NCBI GenBank assembly: GCA_034670405.1
Contig: JAXDDX010000301.1
Location: forward strand, 62,001 to 126,000
Length of the DNA: 64,000 bases
Direction: 5' to 3'
Source: Hoplostethus atlanticus
Taxonomy: Eukaryota > Chordata > Actinopteri > Trachichthyiformes > Trachichthyidae
The notes beneath the pieces were generated by a model, which was not told the DNA's origin, did no database searches, and worked only from the letters and a program-made list of their open reading frames with translations. Shown piece by piece: positions 52,405-61,779 of this stretch. Position 1 is the stretch's first letter, and each line of letters begins with the position of its first letter. Both the position numbers and the translations under genes were made by a program.

Positions 52405-54245
52405 AAACTAGACACTGGTCATCACATCATACTAGTGATCTGGTCATCAAAACATACTAGTGATCTGGTCATCACAACATACTAGTGATCTGGTCATCAA
52501 AATATACTAGTGATCTGGTGATCACAACATACTAGTACTCTGGTCATCACAACATACTAGTGATCTGGTCATCAAAACATACTAGTACTCTGGTCATCAC
52601 AACATACTAGTGATCTGGTCATCACATCATACTAGTGATCTGGTCATCAAAACATACTACTACTCTGGTCATCACAACATACTAGTGATCTGGTCATCAA
52701 AATATACTAGTGATCTGGTCATCACAACATACTAGTACTCTGGTCATCACAACATACTAGTGATCTGGTCATCAAAACATACTAGTACTCTGGTCATCAC
52801 AACATACTAGTGATCTGGTCATCACATCATACTAGTGATCTGGTCATCACAACATACTAGTACTCTGGTTATCACATCATACTAGTGATCTGGTCATCAC
52901 AACATACTAGTACTCTGGTCATCACAACATACTAGTGATCTGGTCATCAAAATATACTAGTGATCTGGTCATCAAAACATACTACTACTCTGGTCATCAC
53001 AACATACTAGTGATCTGGTCATCAAAATATACTAGTGATCTGGTCATCACAACATACTAGTACTCTGGTCATCACAACATACTAGTGATCTGGTCATCAA
53101 AACATACTAGTACTCTGGTCATCACAACATACTAGTGATCTGGTCATCACATCATACTAGTGATCTGGTCATCACAACATACTAGTACTCTGGTTATCAC
53201 ATCATACTAGTGATCTGGTCATCACAACATACTAGTACTCTGGTCATCACAACATACTAGTGATCTGGTCATCACAACATACTACTAGTCTGGTCATCAC
53301 ATCATACTAGTGATCTGGTCATCAAAACATACTAGTACTCTGGTCATCACATCATACTAGTGATCTGGTCATCACAACATACTAGTGATCTGGTCATCAA
53401 AACATACTAGTACTCTGGTCATCACAACATACTAGTGATCTGGTCATCACATCATACTAGTGATCTGGTCATCACAACATACTAGTACTCTGGTCATCAC
53501 AACATACTAGTGCTCTTGTCATCACAACATACTAATAGTCTGGTCATCACATCATACTAGTGATCTAGTCATCACAACATCCTTGTACTCTAGTCATCAC
53601 AACATACTAGTGCTCTTGTCATCACAACATACTAGTACTCTGGTCATCAAAACATACTAGTGATCTGGTCATCACAACATACTAATAGTCTGGTCATCAC
53701 AACATACATCAAAACATACTAGTGATCTGCTCATCACAACATACTAGTACTCTGGTCATCAAAACATACTAGTGATCTGGTCATCACAACATACTAATAG
53801 TCTGGTCATCACAACATACTAGTGATCTGGTCATCACATCATACTAGTGATCTAGTCATCACAACATACTAGTACTCTGGTCATCACAACATACTAGTAC
53901 TCTGGTCATCACAACATACTAATAGTCTGGTCATCACATCATACTAGTGATCTAGTCATCACAACATCCTTGTACTCTGGTCATCACAACATACTAATAG
54001 TCTGGTCATCACATCATACTAGTGATCTAGTCATCACAACATACTAGTGTTCTAGTCATCACAACATCCTTGTACTCTAGTCATCACAACATACTAGTGC
54101 TCTAGTCATCACAACATCCTTGTACTCTAGTCATCACAACATACTAGTGTTCTATTCATCACAACATCCTTGTACTCTAGTCATCACGACATACTAGTGT
54201 TCTATTCATCACAACATCCTTGTACTCTAGTCATCACGACATAAA
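52405..54245. repeat. Minisatellite, 25-bp unit, about 73 copies
   Basis: Units of GATCTGGTCATCACAACATA plus CTAGT, most containing ACTAGT. The unit end alternates GAT and ACT, and the middle varies (CACAACAT, CAAAACAT, CACATCAT, CAAAATAT). Divergence rises to the right, where CATCCTTGT units appear. Blocks of units are themselves duplicated; see findings. Confidence 0.96.
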
Positions 54246-54315
54246 TGTGCATGTGAGAAAGAGAGAGACAGAGAGAGAGAGGGTTAAAACTTTAGCACTT
54301 TAACAGCCCACCCCA

Positions 54316-54343
54316 ACCCTACAAGACTCCAGTCTTGTAGGGT
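54316..54343. repeat. Perfect hairpin, 13-bp stem
   Basis: ACCCTACAAGACT, a CC loop, then AGTCTTGTAGGGT. It sits directly left of the CA arrays. Confidence 0.9.
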
Positions 54344-54347
54344 GTCA

Positions 54348-54423
54348 TCACACACACACACACACACACACCAAGTCATCACACACACGCACGCACACAC
54401 ACACACACACACCAAGTCATCAC

Positions 54424-54455
<32 letters not shown>

Positions 54456-54832
54456 CAAGTCATCACACACACACACACCAAATCAACATCCACACTTTCC
54501 AAAACAGTATACACACTCGGATTCCCACATAAGCTCCTCTAAGCTGAGAGAAGGATACACGTACTTACACACACACACACACACACACGCAAACACACAC
54601 ACACCTCTGCCTTACTCGCTAGAGCTGTCTCACGTCTTCTACAAGTGAAAACAGAGAGACAGAGGAAGACATGGAGACAGGTAGATAGTTCAGACCTACC
54701 TGTTGATGTTGTAAAGTTAATTCCAGTAAAGATCAGAGTCTCTGTAGCGTGTCTGTCTCTGTCTGTCTGTCGTCTTCTGGCCTCGCTTTGCTTCCCTGCT
54801 GAAACCTGAGAGGTCAGGTACTGTGTCATCAA

Positions 54833-54870
<38 letters not shown>
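54348..54870. repeat. Clustered (CA)n arrays
   Basis: Four CA blocks separated by CCAAGTCATCACA at 54348..54480, then (CA)n at 54568..54604 and 54836..54869. DNA between 54605 and 54835 is unassigned. Confidence 0.93.
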
Positions 54871-55473
54871 CGGCTCAGTCTCCCATGAAATCACATGGCC
54901 ATCAGATCTCATACTGAACACCGTGCCTATTTGTTTGTTTGGTAATAGTAGAATAATATCATTTATCTTAAGTGTTAGAAACTATTGATACTGTCCCTAA
55001 AAAATTGCTTAATATACTTCAAATAATATAAATAATAATAATCATAAAGGAACCAAGGTGAAAAACAGATGTAGTAGAAGTATTTCAAAGCAGAAAGAAA
55101 ATAGCACCAAGAGAGTTTATAGATTCATTAAAGTGCAGTTTGAACCATATCTGCTCTGTTCTGGGATATTTTCTGGAATTGTGAACTTATGAGAAGATTT
55201 ATCTTCCTATTTGTAAATTCTAATTATAACCTTAGTTGGTATATAAAACATAATGTTTAAATATTGGAGATTAAATGATTATTTTGTGTATTTATAATTT
55301 AAACCTGCACCATGTAACTTTCTGTAAATTAGTGGTTGGCGGTCCCCAATGGCAGTGAGAGGTAACTGTATTTTTGAAGACTTCAAGCTTGTAAATTTCG
55401 GTCACTTCATGTGCTGTAAATTATTACAATGACATTTGTAATAGGATATAATTATGATCCTGTTATCTTTTTT
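54871..55473. other. Unassigned AT-rich DNA
   Basis: No gene or recognised repeat. Confidence 0.5.
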
Positions 55474-55757
55474 ATCGACGGAGACTGCCCTCCTGGCAGT
55501 GATGGAGTCGCTCCATGCCGCTAGAGTGAACTCTCTCTCCTCTGTCCTGATACTCCTGGACCTGTCTGCAGAGTTTGACACGGTGACCAGGTCCTCCTCT
55601 CCACCCTTGAGGGGATGGGTGTCTCAGGCTTCCTTTTTGCATCCTACCTGACGGGTCGCTCCTACCAGGTGACATGGAGAGGGTATGTGTTGGAACCACG
55701 CAGGCTGACTACAGGGTTCTGCAAGGTTCAGTTCTGGGTCCTCTTCTCTTCTACATA
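55474..55757 (+). pseudogene. L2/CR1-type reverse transcriptase fragment
   Basis: TETALLAVMESLHAARVNSL, VLILLDLSAEFDTV (motif A with a changed Ala) and, after a gap, GCKVQFWVLFSSTIM-type sequence corresponding to motif B (QGSVLGPLLFYI in frame 55674..55862). Several frameshifts. The Harbinger copy starts right after the motif B codons. Confidence 0.75.
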
Positions 55758-56610
55758 ATGGGCCTCATTCATGAAATGTGTGTAAGATCAGATTTGATCG
55801 TCAAGTGTTCGTACAAACGTTTCTACAAACGTAGTCTGATTCATCATTTAGTTCGTATCTGAATTTGTTCAAACACCTACAAATGTTTGTAAACATGCGG
55901 TAAGGCTCTTTGAATGCTTTATTCTTTATGAAACATCAATGACAGTAGTGACAGACCTCATTACCAACAAAATGTTTCAGTGGCCTTGTAGAAAAAAAGG
56001 AGTATTTGCTGAATTGTTCTTATTCATAACAATACAAGATTATCAAACTTGTAATGGGTTGATCACATGGACTGGACACCTTCCAAATACAATTACAGTC
56101 CTACCATCTGATGAAGATGCAGCCTAGCTCTGATTTGTGTCCAACTCCAATGCCGACTGGACAACCGACAGTGAGGTCTCTCCTGTTATTGATTGATCCT
56201 CTGATCATGTCGGATAGCGGCTCAGTGCTGCCGTCCTCCTGGGGCTGATAATATGCACCTACTTCTCCTTAATCCAGTTTCGAGTTGAACCATTTATTTT
56301 TTACCTCAGCAACGGTGTGTGTTTCTGCTGAAACAGGATTGACAGCGTTAATAATTTCTTGCCATGCTTTATTTTGATCAGTCCTTGTGACTCCACTGCT
56401 GATGCTTCTGAAAACTCTGTTGTTTTTTTCTCATGCATGCAACACTTCCATTTCAGACTCCGCCAAGTTCCTCTTTTCCTTGGTTTACTTGCACACAACC
56501 CTTCAGTCTGCAGCCTTTTACATTGTTGAACAGCGTTTACCTGCCTTCAACATGCAAGCGCAGTTTACTGACGATTGGCATTCATCACATTGGTATTTTC
56601 ACATCTGCCT
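55758..56610. mobile_element. Harbinger-type element, longest copy
   Basis: Left end ATGGGCCTCATTCATGAAAT, then a subterminal region with GTTCGTACAAACGTTTCTAC. The shared body follows (TTATCAAACTTGTAATGGGT, CATCTGATGAAGATGCAGCC), then the minus-strand Myb-like remnant (frame 56498..56301, RKRGTWRSLKWKCCMHEKKT). The right end is lost at about 56610. No transposase found. Confidence 0.7.
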
Positions 56611-56811
56611 CGAGGCGACTGGTTGCAGACAGGACAGCAGTCGCTGCCCATCTTCTACCCCAGGCTCAAAACCCACCTCTTCAAAAAATACTACCCTGAC
56701 CTTCCTCTGAGCACTTAGCTATTTGTTTTTTTTCAAATGCACTTTTACTATTACACTTTTACTTTAGCTCTAATTCTGCTCTTAGATGCTTGTTTGGGGG
56801 AGTAGATGCAC
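56611..56811 (+). mobile_element. L2-type LINE 3' region, left part
   Basis: CGAGGCGACTGGTTGCAGAC, CCCATCTTCTACCCCAGGCT, CCACCTCTTCAAAAAATACT and GCTCTTAGATGCTTGTTTGG match the reverse complement of 18600..19030 (without its 29-bp minisatellite). It is cut at 56811 and resumes at 57245. Confidence 0.75.
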
Positions 56812-57244
56812 TGTGAAAGTAAATTACCACAGAATGTTAGTATTTATCATTTATCATTTAGTGTCTGGTTGTACTGATACTGTGTGACTATGTGAACATG
56901 CCTGAGTGTTGCAGAGTAAGATAGTGAGGCCCTTCAAGGAAGTCATAAATCTGACGTAGACCAGACCACTACTGTGTGGAGAGAGCCTATAGGATGAACC
57001 ATGTTATCTAAGCATAAGAGAACCAATCATGAGAGACTTCTTTGTTTCCAAAGAAACTATAAAGATTGTAGTGAACTGACTGTCAGGGAGAGAGAGCATA
57101 GAGAGACTTTGACTTCCTGTGGGACCTATGACGAGGTTACTCTCTCCAATATATCTGTATACAATATATTTTATACTTCAACCTATCAGTGTTTTGTGTG
57201 TTATTTCAAGATTAATGAGTGCTTACAGGCAAATTTCCACAACA
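56812..57244 (+). mobile_element. Possible solo LTR (433 bp)
   Basis: An insertion that begins TGTGAAAGTAAATTACC and ends TTTCCACAACA, splitting an L2 tail whose two halves are contiguous in other copies. TG...CA termini, a CTATAAAG box at about 57057 and the size suit a solo LTR of an endogenous-retrovirus-like or other LTR element. No internal region, partner LTR or clear target duplication is visible, so family is not assigned. Confidence 0.4.
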
Positions 57245-57297
57245 GATTTTTGGTGACTAGTAGTTCTCTTGCCTACATACTTTGAATGCACTGATTG
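57245..57297 (+). mobile_element. L2-type LINE 3' region, right part
   Basis: GATTTTTGGTGACTAGTAGT, TCTCTTGCCTACATACTTTG, AATGCACT continues the L2 tail interrupted at 56811, then is cut by the hAT-like element. Confidence 0.75.
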
Positions 57298-57299
57298 TA

Positions 57300-58503
57300 C
57301 AGTCCCACCAGGAGTTTTTTTCTGATTATTGCGGCCCAAAATGATTGAATTTGCAGCGGCTTTTATAAAAAATTGCGATATTTTTCGTGTTATCTTGTGG
57401 TAAAACAGCAGGAATTGATGAAAATTTTGAGCCCCCCATCCTCCCCAAAACATTGTAAACTGCCCACTCTGTTTTTTAAGTTGTTTTTTAAAGTAGTAGA
57501 GTAATCGTCACACATTAATACCTCCCGGGGCCGCCGGCTGAAAACTAGTTTTACTACACATGATCTCTGTCTAGTGCCTTTCTTTGTCTTTCATTCCTTT
57601 TTAATTCTAGTTTTCTTTACATTATTTTTATTTTGTTTTTTTCCCTTTAGGCTGCAATGCAGCATATCTACAGTTTGCCATTGTAGCACCTGTAAAAAGA
57701 TATTTTTTTAATACCTGCCCAATCCCTTCAATGTTTTGTTTAATAATATACTGTGGCATGTAGTTATTTGGTCAGTTCCAGGTTTATTGCACCTGCCAGT
57801 AGGTGGCGGAGTGAGCGGTTTGTAGTTCATTTTACTGGAAGACATAGAAGAAGGCGAGTAGGAGTGGTTGGTCTGTGCCGATAGTGGGGGGGTGGTGTGT
57901 GTCCGGTGCTACCTTATAGCCAACTTGCATGCTTTACAAAATATTGCCACGAAGTAATAAAATTAACGTTTTCTACACCACTAATGCAGTCGCTGTGTAA
58001 ATGGTGTAACACCATCACATCATTAGTTGACTCGCTCTAATCTGTCAGGTCTGTCAGTGCTGCCAGTTTGACACAGAGAAAAGGAGAGAGAGGTCCGGAG
58101 CGGAGAACGCACATCTAACTAGTCACCGGACTAGTCACATCTCACCGGCCTGTTAGCAGCAAATCAACTTGAACAGTTTATAAAATGATTAGGCTACACC
58201 GCGGTGCGGCCCGTCCAACCGGACCAAAGACCCACCGGGATTCGTCCCGGTTGTCAGGATAAAGCAAGAAAGCAAATGGTGCAAATTGCATATTTAAATA
58301 AAAAAAACAACCTCCTGAACATGTAGGAGTGTTAATGTAACATGTAGGAGTGTTAATGTGGAAGCATTGTGCCAATTTGACCGTTTTATGCGGGAATATT
58401 GCTGGGTTTTGGCAAAATTGCAAGCTCTTGCAAGTATTGCGACAGTTAGTTGAATTTGCGTTAATTCTTGCGATCGCAAGATCGCAACATCCTGGAGGGA
58501 CTG
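57300..58503. mobile_element. hAT-like nonautonomous DNA transposon
   Basis: The 1.2-kb element starts CAGTCCCACCAGGA and ends TCCTGGAGGGACTG, a 14-bp terminal inverted repeat with one mismatch. Subterminal TTGCGAT/ATCGCAA words lie on both sides. The flanks repeat ATTGTA (57294..57299 and 58504..58509). No transposase frame is visible. Termini beginning CAG and a 6-bp duplication suggest a hAT-related group, but the superfamily is inferred. Confidence 0.75.
57796..57809 (+). promoter_or_regulatory. CTCF-like motif inside the hAT-like element
   Basis: CCAGTAGGTGGCGG fits the CTCF core very well. It lies in the internal sequence of the transposon. Sequence match only. Confidence 0.4.
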
Positions 58504-58509
58504 ATTGTA

Positions 58510-59529
58510 AGTCCTGATGTTCATGAAGTGGTGAAGCTTGAATCTGGAGGCCATCAGCCCTTTGTGCTTTTTCACTGCAGAGGTAAATAATGTTGCATCA
58601 GCTAGAAATGTCCAACGGGCCTGTGCTGTGTTTCAGAGAGATTTGACACAGTGGCAGAAATCCTTTCATGTTTATTGAGTAACATGTATAACTTTAATTG
58701 TCTGAACCACATATTGAGCCATGGCTACTGAACATTGTCCTCATTCAACAGCCAACTGACACTCAGAGCGTCCCAACAGTTCCACATCCTTGGAAATATA
58801 TGCAAAGGCTATGAAACCTCATGCAGTAAAACTGCACTATAAATGAAAACACATTTCTATCCATGACTGTCATTCTTTTCCCACATGACTTTTTCTTCTT
58901 TCTTTCTTCTTGACTCCGCCCAGCCCCACCCCCTACGAGACACACAAAGAAAGTGTATGTGTCTCTGAATGCCTGTATTGTTGGATTGTGGTGAGCATTT
59001 CTCTGTTCACTAACCTCCAACTCAGCCACGAAGTCCCAAGGAAAACTACACAAAACCAACTACACTAAATGGTGACACTGGTCACTGGCCACAGACAGCA
59101 CTTGGTAAAGGCACGTACTCCTGTACATCACTGTAGTGAGTTCACGCACAGCAATGCCTACTCTTTTTTTATAAGATTACTTGTTGGCATATTTGTCTTT
59201 ATGAGACAGTTAAAAGTAAAGAGGGACAGGAAAGCCTCATTGAGGATGAGGATCAGTGTGATATAGAACCTGCCCAGATACTGGTAGCCACTGGCATTCC
59301 CATCACCCTGAGAAGGAAGCTGACAACTCCTGTTTGGTATAAAATAAATTGTCTCACTGGCCAGTGTCTCACATTGATGTAGCTCTGCTGCATCTAGCCC
59401 AGGCTAGTGACTGTGTTGTGAAATAGTACAGTTGACAACTAAGGAAAGACCTTGTGAGAGCATGGAAAGACAGCTGACAGGAGGAAATAGACCCAAATGG
59501 GGCTGCAATGGACTAGCAACTCATTGCTG
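58510..59529. other. Unassigned
   Basis: No gene or recognised repeat. Frames here are short and without domains. The last part may already belong to the following LINE. Confidence 0.4.
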
Positions 59530-60665
59530 CAATAGCCAAGGCTAGACAGGCCATTTGGTTACACCCTCAGTAGCTACAGAGACAAATACAGGTAAAATAC
59601 CCCTGATGGTTGACATGGATATAGAAACTGGAACAGATAACACTACGAGTAGGGAGAACATGTCAGTGGAAGCCACTAGTTCAGAGGTAGATGGGAAGAA
59701 GCTTCAGGTTTGCTTGTATGGCTGGCAGAAGGTGACAACCTTAAAGGGCCTTAGAATACACCAAGGGAGGAAGAGGTGCTTGTTAGAGGGAACACAGGGA
59801 CCCCACATTGATAGTTATTTCTTAAGAAGTATGTCAAGTCAGTCAGGTGAAGTCCAGCGACAGGAAGTAAACCACAGTTCACAGGACATCAGCTCCCCTG
59901 ATGTAGAAGCAGGTTCTAGTACCGAGCAAGGCAGAGAGGCTAGCCAGCCAAAAAGGGAGAAGATTAGTGCTCAGAAACCGAGTCAAGTGGCCAGGGACGG
60001 TAGAAAGCAGGAAATGGGAAGATATCAATAGTGACTTGGTTCTGGTTTTAAACAAGCTTAAAGGAACTGCTGAGAGTAAGTTCGAAAAAATGGGAGTTGT
60101 TATTTATGATTATGGAGTAGAAAGGTTTGGCATCTTTGAGAAAAGGAAGAAGTTAGATCGTCGAGGTTGTTAAATCCAGGCGCCAACAAGAGATAGACTA
60201 ATCGGGGAGAGAACACAGCTTAGGAGGCAGTGGAGGAAGGCTACAGAGGTTGAGAAGGAAGGTATTTATAGTTTGCAGTCAGATGTGAAGGATCGATTGG
60301 CAGTGTTAAGAAGAGCAGAGAACATTAGGAAAACAGGAAAAAGAAAGAGTGAGCTAGAATAGCATTCAACAAGGATCCATTTAGATTTGTGAAGTCGTTC
60401 TTTAGTAAGGAGATGGATGGTAGCCTTAGGGCATCGAAACAGGAGCTTGAGGGATATTTGGAGGAAGTGCACAGAGACAGGGAAAGGTTTAGAGAGCTAG
60501 TGCTTCCCCCCGATATTCCACCTATTGGAGAAATAGACAGTCAGTGTGATGTTAGCCCACCAAGGTGGAAAGAGGTACAAGAGATAGTAAGGCGTGCAAG
60601 GGCCTCTTCAGCCCCGGGGCCTTTAGAATTACCGATATCTAGCCTGACAGTACAAGTGAGCTAAG
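59530..60665 (+). pseudogene. Zinc-finger LINE 5' region (R2/NeSL-like group), decayed
   Basis: Frame 59555..60031 has a C2H2-like finger at about 59708..59782: Cys, GWQKVTT, GLRIHQGRKRC. Such an N-terminal finger followed by an acidic linker occurs in LINEs of the R2/NeSL type, which use a restriction-like endonuclease instead of an APE type. Then pieces RTQLRRQWRKATEVEKEG, LAVLRRAENIRKTGKRK and, from frame 60389..60664, RWKEVQEIVRRARASSAPGP, the usual start of the RT domain (ARxxSAPGPNG). Stops and frameshifts abound. The catalytic RT and endonuclease are missing. Group assignment is tentative. Confidence 0.65.
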
Positions 60666-61775
60666 GTTAGACTGGAAATGACTCTGACCCAGACAAAGAA
60701 TCCAGTGGTTAGGAGCGTAGCGCCCACAGTTAAAACAGGGAGGAAGTGGAACCCAAAAGGTTTAGATAAGGATTATGGAGCTCAGTAACCCTAAACCGTC
60801 CCTGGAGAAATATTACTGGCCAACCAACTGACAGGGTTTTGAGTCTTATGTTGTCAAATAGTGCCCCCCTATGCTGATGGAGGAGTGGTGCAGAGAGGAG
60901 GCAGCGAAGGATATAAATAATAATTGTTGCAAATAATTGTTTCCTTAAAAACAATAGTGGAAAAGTACTTCACCAGGCCTAATAGTTCCTTTCCTGCCTT
61001 CAATGACATGTGGTGGTTTTGGATTACTGAAAATGACAATTTTGGCACTGACTGTAATTCATTGGCTACATTCACTATTGGTTGATAATCGTAAGACTGA
61101 AAACACATCCCAGATCCACATCCAAGGAGGGTCACTGTTAGTGGCAGGTGCCAGGATCATATCATTGGATCTATATACACCATCTATTTAGCCCCTGGTC
61201 CACTGAAGACACTGACCCCTATGGCCTGCATTACATACACCGAACTAAAGGGGTCCTGGCTGACCACAGACACTCAACTGTTTATTTTGTCCTGTCATCT
61301 ATTGCACTGCTGGCCAGGTAGGTACATTTAACACGCAGCTCACTTGACCACAGTCAAGTTCGATAACATGTGTTTTCTGACCTTAAACTTCATTTCATAA
61401 TTCCATACCTTTTCAATTTCTGCTGTGTAACAAATGAACTCGTTTGACTCACCTTCACTTCTTTTCATGCTTGAATTTTCATAGCACCGCCTTAATGGCT
61501 CCGACTACAATGTTGAGCTACTTTTGGTTCATCGCAAAAACATGATTCTCTATTATTTTAGACTCCTCGTTTGGAGGGGGCCACAGGGGGGCCCAAGTTT
61601 ATTGTCATAGGGACACTGGCCCCTGTTGGCCCCTCCTCAGAACCGCCTATGAAAGGGCTAAAAAAATAAACTTGACAGTGTCTGTATTTATAATATTTTT
61701 GTGCTTTGAAAAAGGTGTTAAAAAAACTTCCCATCTAATCTGAGAGGAGCAGCCGACTACATTAGTGCAACTCCT
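60666..61775. other. Unassigned
   Basis: No gene I can support. GGGACACTGGCCCCTGTTGG at about 61610 has repeat-like character, but no second copy is in the window. Confidence 0.4.
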
Positions 61776-61779
61776 TGTC

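Noticed and set aside
52405-54245. Regular 25-bp repeats resembling a CRISPR array
   Set aside because: Units are head to tail with no unique spacers and no cas genes; eukaryotic context.
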